64,000 nucleotides of DNA from Gammaproteobacteria bacterium (GCA_016744995.1 JADGDG010000001.1:660011-724010), one strand, 5' to 3'; shown: positions 46,855-57,859, counted from the first letter of the stretch. Notes: generated from the letters alone by a model not told the origin. Program-made: numbers and translations.

Positions 46855-48566
46855 TTTCCCTGTTCCTCTTTGAGTGCAAAGTAGATAGTTACTTCAACCC
46901 CTGTTTGATCGCTTCGATTATGCATTGTAATTATACCATGGTGAAGATTAATAATTGTTTTTGACACCGATAGTCCCAAACCAGTACCTTCACCCATTGG
47001 TTTGGTTGTGAAAAAGGGTTCAAATATATTTTTTTCACTATTGCTATCAAGACCATGACCTGTATCTATGATCTTGATGATAATAATTGGCTGCTGAGTA
47101 AACAGCCTTTTTTCCTTACTTGACTGAAGGCCCATTCTAAGAAGGTCAGCCTGAGTAATAATTCCCATAGAAGAACTGATTTCTATCTCTGAAGCACAAT
47201 TCTTCAATTTATTTTCGTACATAGCTTGTACTGAATTCATGAATAAATTAATAAACACCTGTGTCAGACGATTAAAATCCATAGCCAAATCAGGCAGATC
47301 ATCATCCAGAGAAGTTTTGATAGCCACATTATGTTGTTTTAATTCATGTTCTATCAATCTGATTGATTTTATGATCACTTCATTAATATGACCCTGTGAA
47401 ACCTGCAGATCTTTTTCTCTGGAAAAATCCAACAGACCTTTAATAACTTTATCTGCTCTGGCAATCGCATCATCCATATCATCCAGTATAGTTATTATGG
47501 TCTCATCATTATCTTCCCCCTTGAGATAATCAACGCTCATTTGTAATATTGCCAGTGGATTTTTCACCTCATGAGCCACCCCCGCTGATAACCGACCAAT
47601 TGATTCCATTTTTTCAGCATGAATAAGCTGTTTATGTGCTTTTTCCAATTCATCTGAACGTCGCTGCACCTGTAATTTTAAAGAACGATTCCAAAAGAGG
47701 ATCATGGCGATAATAGTTATAATAATCAAAGCAAGAATAAAAACCTTATTTTGAAAACCACTATCCTGCCAAAATGAAATTTCCTGTACTTTAAGCCACC
47801 GCTTATCAATTTGTTCTTTCTCAGTTTTACTAATATTATTTATTGCTTTTTGTATTATTGCCTGCAATATTGACCAGTCTTTCCTAATGCCAATGGATAG
47901 CTCTAATTTCTGATTTTGAAATAATGGCACCGGAACAAATTTTAAATTTGAAATACTGTCTTCTTGTATGTGATAAGTCACTGATCCTAAATCAGTCACC
48001 ATGGCATCAATGGCACCTATTGATACTAATTCAATACCCGATTTAGCATTATCAACTCGTATAATTTTAATGTCATTATCATAGTGGCTGACCAGCTCAT
48101 CCCAGTAATTATCATTCACCACCCCTACTTTTTCACCCGTCAACTCCTTTAGGTTTTTATACTCTTTAGAAGAGACAATCACTCCCTGCACCCTGATATA
48201 GGGAGTAGTAAATAACATGTATTTCTGACGTGAATCATTTTTTGCAATAGCCGATAGCATATCTATGTTACCAGCCTTAAATTCTTTTAAAACCTGAGAC
48301 CAATTTTTATGCTCAATTTTTTTAAATTTAAATTTAAGTTGTTTTTCAATTAATTGAATATAATCGACTGAAATTCCCTGGTAATTTCCTTCGTTTGTTT
48401 TCCATTCATAAGGGGGGAAGTTTTTATCATAGGAAATTTTAATGACAGGATGGTTATCCAACCATAATTGTTCTTCTTCATTTAACTCAAGGCTTTGCGC
48501 CAAACTGGTTTTTTCTAGAATGAAGGAAAAAAAAAGGAAAATCAGGAAGTATTTTATTGATGTCAT
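46851..48566 (-). CDS. Hybrid binding-protein sensor histidine kinase
   Basis: 571 residues. Signal peptide (1-23), a periplasmic SBP_bac_3 (amino-acid binding protein-like) domain (about 30-255) seen in PVIKISYDKNFPPYEW and GNIDMLSAIAKNDSRQKYM, a TM near 274-292, then a HisKA domain with H331 in GVAHEVKNPLAIL, and HATPase motifs NLFMNSVQAMYEN, DTGHGLD and GEGTGLGLSVSK. It likely senses a small solute in the periplasm. Coupled by a four-base overlap to the receiver gene. Confidence 0.94.
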   Translation of the reverse strand: MTSIKYFLIFLFFSFILEKTSLAQSLELNEEEQLWLDNHPVIKISYDKNFPPYEWKTNEGNYQGISVDYIQLIEKQLKFKFKKIEHKNWSQVLKEFKAGNIDMLSAIAKNDSRQKYMLFTTPYIRVQGVIVSSKEYKNLKELTGEKVGVVNDNYWDELVSHYDNDIKIIRVDNAKSGIELVSIGAIDAMVTDLGSVTYHIQEDSISNLKFVPVPLFQNQKLELSIGIRKDWSILQAIIQKAINNISKTEKEQIDKRWLKVQEISFWQDSGFQNKVFILALIIITIIAMILFWNRSLKLQVQRRSDELEKAHKQLIHAEKMESIGRLSAGVAHEVKNPLAILQMSVDYLKGEDNDETIITILDDMDDAIARADKVIKGLLDFSREKDLQVSQGHINEVIIKSIRLIEHELKQHNVAIKTSLDDDLPDLAMDFNRLTQVFINLFMNSVQAMYENKLKNCASEIEISSSMGIITQADLLRMGLQSSKEKRLFTQQPIIIIKIIDTGHGLDSNSEKNIFEPFFTTKPMGEGTGLGLSVSKTIINLHHGIITMHNRSDQTGVEVTIYFALKEEQGK

Positions 48567-48636
48567 ATTCTTAATAAGAAAAAAATTTTAATGGGCTAAA
48601 CAAGCTGATTACCCATTCCGACATTGAATAAGGCAT

Positions 48637-50505
48637 TCAGATTTTAAATTGTGTAATCATTGAATCCAGTTTGTCCGATAAATCTTTTAAGTTATTACTG
48701 ATTTTTACTGCTTCTGAATTTCCAGTCACATTGTTTTCAGAAAGTTGGCTGATAGTTGATATATTTTTATTAATACCAACTATTGTTTCTTTCTGTTCTA
48801 AAATTGAATGATTAACTTCTATATTACTGGTTTCTATTTCTGCCACCTTAGGGGTAATTATTCCAAGTGAGATTTCAGTTTGATTTGCTAAATTAACACA
48901 ATTTTCAACTTCATTACTGCTATTTTTCATTTCACCAACAGCAGAGCTGACACCAGAACGTATCTGTTCAATCATTTGCTCAATTTCTTGTGTAGACTCT
49001 TGTGTTTTACCTGCTAATGAGCGGACTTCGTCAGCGACTACGGCAAAACCTCTCCCTTGCTCCCCTGCTCTGGCCGCTTCAATTGCAGCATTGAGCGCCA
49101 ATAAATTTGTTTGTTCTGCAATACCTTTAATAACACTTAAAATACTGCCAATTGATTCTGTTTCAGATGATAGTTTATTTATCACTTCTTCAGATCTTTG
49201 TACTTGTGATGAAATCTTCTTGATGGAACTAATTGTTTTATTAATAATTTGTCCACCCTTTCCTAACTCAATATTGGTTTCCTTTGAATGATTCATCATC
49301 TGATCGCTATTTTGGGATATTGTTGATATTCCAGATTCAACACCTATAGCCGCATTACTGACCTGACTTATATTTTCTTCCTGTTGACGAATATTATTCT
49401 GATTGGTTTCCATTGCACCTGCCAATTGTTCAGATGAGTCATTAATCTCAAAGACCAATGGGGTAATTTGCGAAATTAATTCATTCAGTTTAAGTATTGT
49501 ATTAGCAATTGCTCTTTGAATTTCAGCAATTTCATCATTACCGCCGCTTTGTTTAATTGTGACCGTTAAATCACCTTCACTGACCGCAGTTAATGATTTT
49601 GAAATACAGCTTAAGGGTCTTAAAGCACGTCCCAGATACCAGTAAATAAAAACAACCGCTGCAATGCTTATTATTATTAAAAGAAAAATTGCAGTCAGAT
49701 TAATAGTTTTCTGTGAGGTGTAACTTTCAGTATTATCAATTATGGTAATAAAATTACCTAATAGTTTCTTATCCAGCCCCACAATTGGCATAATTGTAAT
49801 TGAATAGGCTTTCCCATCTTTTTTTATGATAATATGCTCGGCATGTTTAAGAGGTAGTGAAAATTGACTCAGTTCATTATTTAAATCAATCCTGGAGTAT
49901 GAAATTAATTCACCCGACTGCTGACTCACATAAACTTCTGAATTCTGGCCTTTTTTTAATACAGAAATTCCTTTATCTAATTTTATTGAATACGATCCTG
50001 CACCAATAACTTTACCTCGTTTGGTGATAGGGAATACCAGTTCTGCCTGTAACTCTTGTTTTGAGTTCAGAGAAATTGATGATTGATTCTTTTTTTCTTT
50101 AATCGCTTTAAGAGACAGGAGATTGATGCTTCCTGAAGAATTATTATCAATAGCATTAAAAATTATCTTGCCTTTGTTATCCATTAATTGCAGATTAGAG
50201 ATAATTTCCTGACCCAAAAGTGAATTAAACGTTGTTATGGCATTTTCTTCGATATACTTCCGATCTTGTTTAGCAATGGCGTTTTTTAGTTTACGATCAC
50301 GTGTAATACTCTTTATATTGGGTTTCATCTCTGTATATTGATTTAGAGCAATTAGATTCCATAATTGTTGATCACCTTTTATTGCCAGTTCATCATAACG
50401 ACTTTCAGATTCTGCCATTTTTAAATAGCTGGATATCAAACCTGCTGCTGCAATAATAATTGCCATAAAAATGACAGTAACCACTATTTTATTTTTTAAA
50501 TTCAT
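48637..50505 (-). CDS. Methyl-accepting chemotaxis protein
   Basis: 622 residues from ATG 50505; the five codons upstream are not needed. TM near 7-27, a periplasmic sensor of about 240 residues, TM near 272-292, HAMP ([20 protein letters not shown]), then the signalling domain with the hairpin tip [20 protein letters not shown] and [20 protein letters not shown]. Connects a stimulus to CheA/CheW elsewhere. It lies just upstream of the kinase gene on the same strand. Confidence 0.94.
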   Translation of the reverse strand: MNLKNKIVVTVIFMAIIIAAAGLISSYLKMAESESRYDELAIKGDQQLWNLIALNQYTEMKPNIKSITRDRKLKNAIAKQDRKYIEENAITTFNSLLGQEIISNLQLMDNKGKIIFNAIDNNSSGSINLLSLKAIKEKKNQSSISLNSKQELQAELVFPITKRGKVIGAGSYSIKLDKGISVLKKGQNSEVYVSQQSGELISYSRIDLNNELSQFSLPLKHAEHIIIKKDGKAYSITIMPIVGLDKKLLGNFITIIDNTESYTSQKTINLTAIFLLIIISIAAVVFIYWYLGRALRPLSCISKSLTAVSEGDLTVTIKQSGGNDEIAEIQRAIANTILKLNELISQITPLVFEINDSSEQLAGAMETNQNNIRQQEENISQVSNAAIGVESGISTISQNSDQMMNHSKETNIELGKGGQIINKTISSIKKISSQVQRSEEVINKLSSETESIGSILSVIKGIAEQTNLLALNAAIEAARAGEQGRGFAVVADEVRSLAGKTQESTQEIEQMIEQIRSGVSSAVGEMKNSSNEVENCVNLANQTEISLGIITPKVAEIETSNIEVNHSILEQKETIVGINKNISTISQLSENNVTGNSEAVKISNNLKDLSDKLDSMITQFKI

Positions 50506-50580
50506 AGTCAATTTTACCAATCTAATTACTCTGATCTTTTTAGTTATACTCTTTTGTAGCTAAAGATCGAACATAACTTT

Positions 50581-51000
50581 TTATTCAACCGGATAGCCCG
50601 CATTCTTCCATGCTGGAAATCCATCTCTATAATAATAGATATTTGTAAACCCCCATGAAACCGCCTTTTTAGCTGCATTTGAGCTTCTCAAGCAACGCTC
50701 ACCATTACAGTAAACAACGGCAGGATCAGCTTTTTTCATTTCTGCAGACATAGTTTCTTCTGATAAGGTTGTTTTAATATTTAACTGAATTGCATCTGCA
50801 ACACGTCCTGCATTCCAATCTTTGTCTTTACGTACATCAATAAATAAAACACCATCATCAAATAATTTTTTTGCTTCTTCCGTAGTCACTGTCTTAGCAC
50901 CATCCACAGTCATGGGTGATATTTCATCACCCGCAATAACTGATTGTGCACTGAATAGGGTCACTACGACTATTAAATAAGCATTAAGTATTTTTTTCAT
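50581..51000 (-). CDS. Periplasmic rhodanese-domain protein
   Basis: 139 residues with signal peptide (1-23). One rhodanese domain: FIDVRKDKDWNAGRV and the active-site loop VVYCNGERCLRSSNAAK, with catalytic cysteine C97. The C-terminal GFTNIYYYRDGFPAWKNAGY is typical. A sulfurtransferase in the periplasm, perhaps handling thiosulfate or polysulfide. It is 76 bases upstream of the chemoreceptor. Confidence 0.9.
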   Translation of the reverse strand: MKKILNAYLIVVVTLFSAQSVIAGDEISPMTVDGAKTVTTEEAKKLFDDGVLFIDVRKDKDWNAGRVADAIQLNIKTTLSEETMSAEMKKADPAVVYCNGERCLRSSNAAKKAVSWGFTNIYYYRDGFPAWKNAGYPVE

Positions 51001-51282
51001 TTATTCATTCCTTCTTTTCTTCGGCAGTGTTAAATAAATCTTTAAGTTAATTTCTGCTTAATAATTTAATTAACATCAAACTATTGATTAATTAAAATAA
51101 CTAATAAGAAGTGTAGGACAAATTTAAAATAATACAATTATAAAAAAAAGGGTTTTAATAAATTCAACAAATGAAGTGGGAGTGTAGTCACTATCCAATA
51201 CAAAAACTATTAAATAGCCCTTTAGCTTAATTTGTTTTTTTATAACTCAACATTAAATGTAATTCATTGATAATTGCTTATC

Positions 51283-52599
51283 TCATACAGTAATATTGGG
51301 TATTTCCTCAGCTTGTTCCAGTAAATGAGAAGTCCGAAGCTCAATAATTTCTTTCAATTCTTGCCAGTAATTTTTATCAGCAGAAGTTAGAACTACGCTG
51401 TCATCAATCAATGTGTCAATAGTCATTTCATCCAATGCTTTAAGTACTTGTCCCGCCAATGTCTTTAATGTACGTGAAAGTAATTTTTTATCAATAGCAC
51501 AAGTTTCTGCAAAATCAGCTAATTGATAGGCAAATATACTACCAGGGTCAAATTCATCACCGATAGCCATTGCTAATGTCTGTTTAAATTGAGGATACAT
51601 CGCCACATTAACCAGATCATAACCTGGACTAAACTGACAAAGATCATTACCATAAAAAAATGACAGGTTTTTAGCATGACTGTCATAGTTATTGATCATC
51701 AGGTTAAATAATTGCCAGTTAAGCAACCATTGAATATTTATTGCTGGAGTCGGTGTATTTCGGCAAAAATTAAACAATTTTCCAAGACTGGCACCATCAC
51801 GTATATGTGCAACATCTCTACCGTCACCAAAATTTTTCTCATACTTGTACTCTCTGGGCAAATCCAGCGCCTGGCAAGCATCAATCAAATGGCGTTTAAA
51901 TACCTTTTGTTGAGAACTATCAAACTTTCGATCAAAACGTTCGACTAACAATGCTGGAAATTCACCAAACCGTTTAAAAGTGACATTTGCAATCTGTAGA
52001 CCGACAATTTTGGCCAGGCTCATACAGAAAAATTCATTTAACACTAGATGAGGGCAATTTTGACGCTCAAACTTTAGAATATGTGTAGTGGATAAACTAC
52101 CATCACCAAAACCAATCTCACCAGCATCAGTACAAAATACATTAATTTTATCCTGAACACCGGCGACGCTTAGCCTGGGTTTATCATCCCAGATTAGCAG
52201 ACCACAATCTTCCTTTTGTTCCAGACGTTGAATCAATTCTTGTTCATTAACTGGCCTGAATATGGGCTGGCTATCCTGTACCTTATCTGTACCCAGAAAG
52301 GTAATAGCTCCAGATAAATCTTGTCCAAGGGCACGTATTTGTGCAAATACATGTGTTTCACTTACCCCAAGATTTTGAGCCAGAAGCTTTCGTGCCTCAC
52401 CTTCGGGAAGCAGGTTATCAAGGAAATTGTAAACACTATTATGTGGGTGTGGTTCATTTAATCCCAATGCAGGCGATATGGAAAAACCCTGTTGTTGCCA
52501 ATCCTGCTTATATTGCAAACGTAACAAACCAGTTTTACGCTCATATTCTAAATGAGCAATCACTTTATCGGCATAAAATAGATCAAGCTGGTAACTCAT
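51283..52599 (-). CDS. hipA: HipA-type serine/threonine kinase toxin
   Basis: 438 residues from ATG 52599; the strong site AAAGGAGTGTAAGT settles the start. N-terminal couple_hipA domain (QLDLFYADKVIAHLEYER) and C-terminal HipA kinase with SVAGVQDKINVF, HILKFERQNCPHLVLNE, the catalytic NYDSHAKNLSFFY and the metal-binding SPGYDLVNVAMYP. HipA kinases inactivate glutamyl-tRNA synthetase and cause growth arrest. Preceded by hipB; see the 15-bp repeat between them. Confidence 0.93.
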   Translation of the reverse strand: MSYQLDLFYADKVIAHLEYERKTGLLRLQYKQDWQQQGFSISPALGLNEPHPHNSVYNFLDNLLPEGEARKLLAQNLGVSETHVFAQIRALGQDLSGAITFLGTDKVQDSQPIFRPVNEQELIQRLEQKEDCGLLIWDDKPRLSVAGVQDKINVFCTDAGEIGFGDGSLSTTHILKFERQNCPHLVLNEFFCMSLAKIVGLQIANVTFKRFGEFPALLVERFDRKFDSSQQKVFKRHLIDACQALDLPREYKYEKNFGDGRDVAHIRDGASLGKLFNFCRNTPTPAINIQWLLNWQLFNLMINNYDSHAKNLSFFYGNDLCQFSPGYDLVNVAMYPQFKQTLAMAIGDEFDPGSIFAYQLADFAETCAIDKKLLSRTLKTLAGQVLKALDEMTIDTLIDDSVVLTSADKNYWQELKEIIELRTSHLLEQAEEIPNITV

Positions 52600-52644
52600 A
52601 CTTACACTCCTTTTACTTATACCCCTCTTACTTATACCCAAGGA
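52600..52644 (-). repeat. Triple 15-bp direct repeat at the hipB-hipA junction
   Basis: On the plus strand ACTTACACTCCTTTT, ACTTATACCCCTCTT and ACTTATACCCAAGGA follow each other without gap. Each unit, read on the minus strand, brings a purine-rich Shine-Dalgarno-like motif (AAGGAG, GAGGGG, GGGTATA). The hipB stop (52632-52634) is in the third unit. Confidence 0.75.
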
Positions 52645-52928
52645 GTTGCATTATTTTTCTGGGTATTGGTATCTGTTGTACTTATTCCAGTTGGATTTAA
52701 TTTAATCCCCAACCCCTTAAGCACAGAAAAAGTGGCCCCTAAGGTACAGTTACAATTACCTTTTTCTATGCGTGATAAGGTATTCACACCAATGCCGCAC
52801 AATGCTGCACAATCCACCAGTTTCATTTTCAATTCAGTACGTTTAGCTCTAATAAGCTGTCCCAGTGATATTGCACTATCAATTGCACTGAGATCTGGAA
52901 GTTCACTTTGCACAACTTGTTTTGCCAT
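52632..52928 (-). CDS. hipB: HipB-type antitoxin and repressor
   Basis: 98 residues from ATG 52928 (MAKQVVQSE), with site TAGGATAAAAATA. XRE helix-turn-helix: LGQLIRAKRTELKMKLVDCA and ALCGIGVNTLSRIEKG, then FSVLKGLGIKL. The C-terminal tail STTDTNTQKNNATPWV may contact HipA. It binds HipA and the operator upstream, autoregulating the pair. Confidence 0.93.
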   Translation of the reverse strand: MAKQVVQSELPDLSAIDSAISLGQLIRAKRTELKMKLVDCAALCGIGVNTLSRIEKGNCNCTLGATFSVLKGLGIKLNPTGISTTDTNTQKNNATPWV

Positions 52929-52939
52929 TATTTTTATCC

Positions 52940-53062
52940 TATTAATCACCATTAATAGTAATTATAGGTATTGAATCAAAATATTTCCACAATAATCACC
53001 AATAATGGTATTTATATAATTAAATACAAATTACACTTATTAATCACTGATATTGGTGAAAT
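52940..53062. promoter_or_regulatory. Candidate HipB operators
   Basis: Three AATCAC-containing sites occur: 52944-52952 (AATCACCAT), 52994-53012 (with the inverted pair ACCA/TGGT) and 53042-53058 (TCACTGATATTGGTGA). The spacing and partial dyads fit a repressor-bound leader; the E. coli TATCC/GGATA operator is not present. Confidence 0.5.
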
Positions 53063-53242
53063 ATCTTTAAATAAGATAAAGCAATAATTTATTAAAAAAT
53101 AAGTACACATCTAAAAACTTACTCTTAAAGAACTAATGAATTAGAATAGTTTTGTATCAATCTCAATTGATAAAGCCAGAGGCTCTTTTTCTGAATTTAA
53201 GTAGTGAAATCAGACTAACATTATGACAGGCAGGAGAAATCT
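53063..53242. other. Short region upstream of the dead toxin gene
   Basis: No intact frame. The segment near 53168 reads IDKARGSFSEF, which could be the C-terminus of a lost antitoxin for the vapC relic. Confidence 0.3.
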
Positions 53243-53539
53243 ATGATCCTGGTTGATACTTGTGGCTGGATTGAGTGCTTAACTAATAGGATTCTTGCAA
53301 ATAAGTACGAGCCATATATTCAGGATATTGAGACCATTATTGTCCCAACTTCAGTACAATTTGAATTATATAAATGAGCAGGTAGAGTTAAAAACAAACA
53401 GGAAGCCTTAAAAGTCATCGCTTTAACCGAACAAGGAAGTGTCATTCCTTTAACTACTGCACTTGCACTCTTATCTGGCGATTTAGAACTGTCTTTTGCT
53501 GATGCTATTATTTATAGTCGGTTTTTTTACATTCGGTAG
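53243..53539 (+). pseudogene. VapC-like PIN toxin, broken by a TGA codon
   Basis: Starts well (AGGAGAAATCT then ATG 53243) with MILVDTCGWIECLTNR, and continues to EGSVIPLTTALAL and LELSFADAIIYSRFF. The catalytic acids (D5, E41 and the DA in FADAIIY) are recognisable. Codon 45 at 53375-53377 is TGA where a tryptophan is expected (YK-stop-AG), and several residues before ELSFADA plus the C-terminus are missing. So it is a degraded PIN RNase gene, not a working toxin. Confidence 0.75.
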
Positions 53540-53743
53540 TAGCTCACAGGCTTTAGATAAATTTATCCTGCCATTATCTTCAATATATTGCATTATCAAA
53601 GCACATGTTCTTCGAGAGGTTTGAATCTTTTTCAATAGCATTCGTTTATTGGATAAAAGATCAGATAATATTTATCCAATTCTATCCGTAAATTAAATTT
53701 TTTATCTGTTTTCTTTATAATATGGATAAAATTAAATTCGGAG
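53540..53743. other. Intergenic region downstream of mnmE
   Basis: No gene. Contains inverted TTGGATAA (53650-53657) and TTATCCAA (53673-53680) with a 15-base loop, reminiscent of HipB-type half-sites TATCC/GGATA but far from hipBA. No T-run, so not a terminator. Confidence 0.35.
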
Positions 53744-55138
53744 CTATTTTCCAATACAAAAACTGGTAAATATACGACCAAGGAGATCATCTGAAGTGAA
53801 TTCACCGGTTATTTCTGATAAGGCATTCTGAGCCTGTCGTAATTCTTCTGCGAGGAGTTCACCAGCTGAAAACTCCTGCAATTGAGACAAGCCATCTTCA
53901 ACTGATTGTATGGCCTGATTAATTGCTTCAAGATGGCGGCGGCGCGCTATAAAGCTGCCTTCACCGGCACTTTGGAAACCCATGCATTGCTTGAGATGAT
54001 TTTTCAGTAATTCAATACCCTGATTTTGTTTAGCAGATAAATAGATTTGAGTGGTATGCTCACCTTTGATTATTTCAGGTGTTTTATCAGAGAGGTCAAT
54101 TTTATTATGAATTAGTGTAATATCGATTTTATCAGGAAATTGTTTTAACAATTTCTCATTTATAATAATACTGGACTGATCATTAATTTTATTTTCATCA
54201 ACCACCAATAAAATTTGATCAGCATTCTCAATAACATTCCAGGCTCGCTCGATACCTATCTTTTCAACTTCACAATCACTTTCCCGTAAGCCGGCAGTAT
54301 CAATAATATGCACAGGCATACCATCAATATTAATTTCTTCTTTTAATACATCACGGGTTGTTCCAGCGATATCAGTCACTATTGCAGAGTCTTTACCTGA
54401 CAAGGCATTCAATAAACTGGATTTTCCTGCATTCGGTTGTCCTGCAATGGCGACATTCATGCCTTCTCGCATTAAACAGCCTTGCTCCGCTTGTTGAAGA
54501 ATATTTCTCATATCAGTCAGTATTGTCTGAGTATCGGCTTCTACTTTGCCATCAGATAAAAAATCGATTTCTTCTTCAGGGAAATCAATAGCTGCTTCAA
54601 CATAGATCCTCAGTCTGGTTAAGGCTTCAACCTGTTCATGGATCAGTTTCGAAAACTCTCCCTGAAGCGAGCGTAAAGCAGACCGTGCTGCCTGTTCACT
54701 ACTGGCATCAATTAAATCAGCAATTGCTTCAGCCTGAGCTAAATCCAGTTTGTCATTTAAAAATGCTCGTTCGCTGAATTCACCGGGTTTAGCCGGCTCT
54801 GCACCCAGAGAAAATACACGCTGCAACAACATATCCATAACTACAGGGCCGCCATGTCCCTGTAATTCAACAACATCTTCTCCCGTAAATGAGTTAGGTC
54901 CTGGGAAATATAAAACAATTCCTGCATCTATTTCAAGAAAAGTTTGTTCTTCCTTGTTGCCAGAATAAAAAGGGAGATAATGCGCATAACGCGGTTTAGG
55001 TGTCTGATGAATGATAGCTTCCACAATTGATAATGACTGTGGACCTGATAAACGTATGATGCCAACCCCCCCTCGGCCGGGGGCGGTGGCTAAAGCAGCA
55101 ATTGTGCTAATTGAAGAGTGAGTTGATGTGTCAGGCAT
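53744..55138 (-). CDS. mnmE: tRNA modification GTPase MnmE
   Basis: 464 residues. N-terminal folate-binding domain with [12 protein letters not shown], GTPase G1 [15 protein letters not shown]2 [18 protein letters not shown], and the C-terminal CIGK with the cysteine. Partner of MnmG in tRNA U34 modification. The start overlaps the yidC stop by eight bases. In the usual origin order it would be next to mnmG, which here is 18 kb away. Confidence 0.97.
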   Translation of the reverse strand: MPDTSTHSSISTIAALATAPGRGGVGIIRLSGPQSLSIVEAIIHQTPKPRYAHYLPFYSGNKEEQTFLEIDAGIVLYFPGPNSFTGEDVVELQGHGGPVVMDMLLQRVFSLGAEPAKPGEFSERAFLNDKLDLAQAEAIADLIDASSEQAARSALRSLQGEFSKLIHEQVEALTRLRIYVEAAIDFPEEEIDFLSDGKVEADTQTILTDMRNILQQAEQGCLMREGMNVAIAGQPNAGKSSLLNALSGKDSAIVTDIAGTTRDVLKEEINIDGMPVHIIDTAGLRESDCEVEKIGIERAWNVIENADQILLVVDENKINDQSSIIINEKLLKQFPDKIDITLIHNKIDLSDKTPEIIKGEHTTQIYLSAKQNQGIELLKNHLKQCMGFQSAGEGSFIARRRHLEAINQAIQSVEDGLSQLQEFSAGELLAEELRQAQNALSEITGEFTSDDLLGRIFTSFCIGK

Positions 55139-56813
55139 TCTCTATTGATCGAGTGATATACCATTGCTGTGTAATTGACAGCAAGTTATTAACAACCCAG
55201 TATAAAACCAGTCCTGATGGGAAGAAAGCAAAAAAGACAGTAAAGATAATAGGTAACATCATCATTACTTTAGCCTGAACTGGATCCATAGGGGCTGGAT
55301 TCAATTTTTGCTGAACAAACATTGAAATACCCATGATCAGAGGTAGTACGTAATAAGGATCAGGTGCAGATAAATTATTCAGCCAAAGCATAAAATCAGC
55401 CTGACGCATTTCAACACTTTCTAATAAAACCCAATAAAGAGAAATAAAGACAGGGATCTGCACCACAATGGGCAAGCAACCACCCAGGGGATTAATTTTC
55501 TCTTTCTTATACAATTCCATCATTGCTTTATTTTTTTCAGCGGAATTGTCTTTAAATTGTTCCTGGATTGCTTTCAGGCGTGGTGTCACTTTACGCATAT
55601 GAGCCATCGATTTATAGGATGTCGCAGATAATTTATAAAATATGGCTTTAATGATAATAGTCAGAAATATAATTGACCAACCCCAGTTATTTACAACACT
55701 TTGGATCTTGTCTAACAGCCAGTAGATAGGATGGGCAATCACGGATAAAAATCCATAATCAACAGTACTATCAAGACCGGTCGCTAAATCTTTAATGTGT
55801 AATTGCAGTTTTGGGCCAATAAACAAGGTATCATTTAATTCAGTTGTGGAATCAGGATCAACAATTTGTACCGAAGAGATAGTACCAAGAATATAATGAG
55901 GATCACTTGAATTTCTCTCAGTCACACGGGTATAGTAATTTTCTTTACTATTAGCAGGTGGTATCCAGGCCCCCATAAAATAATGTTGGATCATTGAGAT
56001 CCAACCTCCGGTATTTGCACGGCTTAAATTTACATCCATCATTTCTGAAAAATCAATTTTTTCAAAGCCATCAACTTCCTTTGATATCATGCCGCCTGTG
56101 TAAGTTTGTAGAAACATACTGGCTTGCTCAATATTGGTTCTTTGCAATTGGCGATAGAGATGACCTTGCCAGGCATTAGTGGAATTATTGGTTATTTGAT
56201 GTTTTACATCAATTTCATATTTTCCAGGATGAAAAGTATATATTTTAGTCAAAGTAAACAGGCCATCATCAGATGTCCAGGTTAAGGGTACATGTAATTC
56301 AGACTGTTGACCCAATTCATAGCTTAGTGCATCAACTTTATAGCTTACATTATGATCGGGTGCATAAACACTGTCTTTTGAAGCCGATAATAAGCCGGTT
56401 TGACTGATAAAAAATACACCGGACTTGTCATTCATTAAAACGACAGGGCTGGGATCGTGATTCACATCAACAGGATAATCTAGTAAAGAAACTCGTCTGA
56501 TATCACCACCTACTGTATCGATTTCAATATCAAATACATCTGTTTTTACAGAAATCCGCTGACCGCTTTCAACTTTTTGTGCCACAGAGGGTGTACTAAT
56601 TGACTGATTATCCGCTGCATCCGAAATAGGCACGGAGGGTAAATCATCCGTTGCAGGTAAGCCTGGCTGACTATCAGTGGAAATATTGCTTGTTCCAGAA
56701 GTGTTTGTTATTGAGTGAACAGGCGGCGGATTAGTCTGAACTTGCCAGGTTTGCCAGAGTGACATTGAGACCAGCATAAATGCTGCAAATAAAATTAAAC
56801 GTTGTGTATCCAT
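55131..56813 (-). CDS. yidC: Membrane protein insertase YidC
   Basis: 560 residues from ATG 56813 ([14 protein letters not shown]). N-terminal TM, a large periplasmic beta domain, and the conserved core of five TMs beginning with [20 protein letters not shown]. Core motif [18 protein letters not shown] and [20 protein letters not shown]. Inserts membrane proteins with or without Sec. Upstream extension to 56867 is not supported by homologues. Confidence 0.96.
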   Translation of the reverse strand: MDTQRLILFAAFMLVSMSLWQTWQVQTNPPPVHSITNTSGTSNISTDSQPGLPATDDLPSVPISDAADNQSISTPSVAQKVESGQRISVKTDVFDIEIDTVGGDIRRVSLLDYPVDVNHDPSPVVLMNDKSGVFFISQTGLLSASKDSVYAPDHNVSYKVDALSYELGQQSELHVPLTWTSDDGLFTLTKIYTFHPGKYEIDVKHQITNNSTNAWQGHLYRQLQRTNIEQASMFLQTYTGGMISKEVDGFEKIDFSEMMDVNLSRANTGGWISMIQHYFMGAWIPPANSKENYYTRVTERNSSDPHYILGTISSVQIVDPDSTTELNDTLFIGPKLQLHIKDLATGLDSTVDYGFLSVIAHPIYWLLDKIQSVVNNWGWSIIFLTIIIKAIFYKLSATSYKSMAHMRKVTPRLKAIQEQFKDNSAEKNKAMMELYKKEKINPLGGCLPIVVQIPVFISLYWVLLESVEMRQADFMLWLNNLSAPDPYYVLPLIMGISMFVQQKLNPAPMDPVQAKVMMMLPIIFTVFFAFFPSGLVLYWVVNNLLSITQQWYITRSIENA

Positions 56814-56878
56814 AGTTTGACTTTGTCTGTATTCTTTTAAATAAAATGGGTTAAGGCTTGTTGCCACTCTTTTTGTTA

Positions 56879-57148
56879 CTAAGACTGATGATTGATATTA
56901 TCAGTCTTTTTCTGTTCTTCAATCTCGGGCACTGGATCGAGCCCCCCAGGATGAAAAGGATGGCACCGTAAAATCCTTTTCAAACCCATCCAGCTTCCAC
57001 GTAATACACCAAAGCGTTCAATCGCTGTATGAGTATAACAGGAGCAGCTGGGTATATAACGGCAATTGCTTCCTAGTAATGGGCTGATAAGATACTGGTA
57101 GCCCTTAAGGAAACCCAACGTTATTTTTTGAAAAACGCTTAATTTCAT
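56879..57148 (-). CDS. yidD: Membrane protein insertion efficiency factor YidD
   Basis: 89 residues from ATG 57148 ([17 protein letters not shown]). Family signature: [40 protein letters not shown] and [16 protein letters not shown], with the three conserved cysteines. A small peripheral protein that helps YidC; gene order rnpA-yidD-yidC is standard. A longer start at 57196 seems less likely. Confidence 0.96.
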   Translation of the reverse strand: MKLSVFQKITLGFLKGYQYLISPLLGSNCRYIPSCSCYTHTAIERFGVLRGSWMGLKRILRCHPFHPGGLDPVPEIEEQKKTDNINHQS

Positions 57149-57284
57149 GTAACATACCTGCAATTGTAAACTCGCACATCTTTTTATCAGAGACAAATTT
57201 TACCAGATTAGTATTCATAAGGCTTGTTTGTTATGAATAATTATCTGTTTTAACAGAATGCCCGTCGTTCGTTGTTACCCAGGA

Positions 57285-57677
57285 TTATTTCAGTTTTTTT
57301 CTTAAATAATTGAATTGTTTAGTAAGTGATTGTGTAATTACACTATTATCCATTTTATCAATACCATTTCGAACCAAAATCACATAATCAGCACAGGCTA
57401 ATTTATGTTGATTTAAACGAAAAAACTCTCTGCTCAAACGTTTGATTCGATTGCGGTGTACAGCGGTTTTAACTGCTTTTTTTGCAACGGCCAAACCTAA
57501 ACGAGCATAATCATTTGACTCATTTCTTTTAGCTAGAATCGTTAATAATTTATCTGAGGAGCGTGTTGGTTGATTGAAAACGAACTTATAATCTGAAGGA
57601 AGGAGTAACCTTTGTTTTCGACTAAATTGTTCTTGGCTAGATGTTAATTGTTTCAGAATTTTTCTATTATCAGACAT
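57285..57677 (-). CDS. rnpA: Ribonuclease P protein component
   Basis: 130 residues. Basic protein; signature RNRIKRLSREFF (here AVHRNRIKRLSREFFRLN) preceded by LGLAVAKKAVKTA. The N-terminal 15 residues (MSDNRKILKQLTSSQEQF) are an extension to the core. Pairs with the RNase P RNA to mature tRNA 5' ends. Lies between rpmH and yidD as usual, 182 bases after rpmH. Confidence 0.96.
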   Translation of the reverse strand: MSDNRKILKQLTSSQEQFSRKQRLLLPSDYKFVFNQPTRSSDKLLTILAKRNESNDYARLGLAVAKKAVKTAVHRNRIKRLSREFFRLNQHKLACADYVILVRNGIDKMDNSVITQSLTKQFNYLRKKLK

Positions 57678-57859
57678 GACTTATAAAGCAGCTACTATTA
57701 ATCTAAAAAAGTATTTCTCAGTCTGAATGGCTAAAACGTCTATAGCCTTTTGTAATGCCTATTTTAAGTCAAGGCCCCTGTTTTGAATACTTCTTTTTTG
57801 TAAATTATATTAAAAAAGAATGAGCTTTGACCTAAAATATTGTTCAATTACAGAATTTA

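Noticed and set aside
53650..53680. TTGGATAA/TTATCCAA pair as mnmE terminator or HipB operator
   Set aside because: No T-run for a terminator, and it is 700 bp from the hip promoter.
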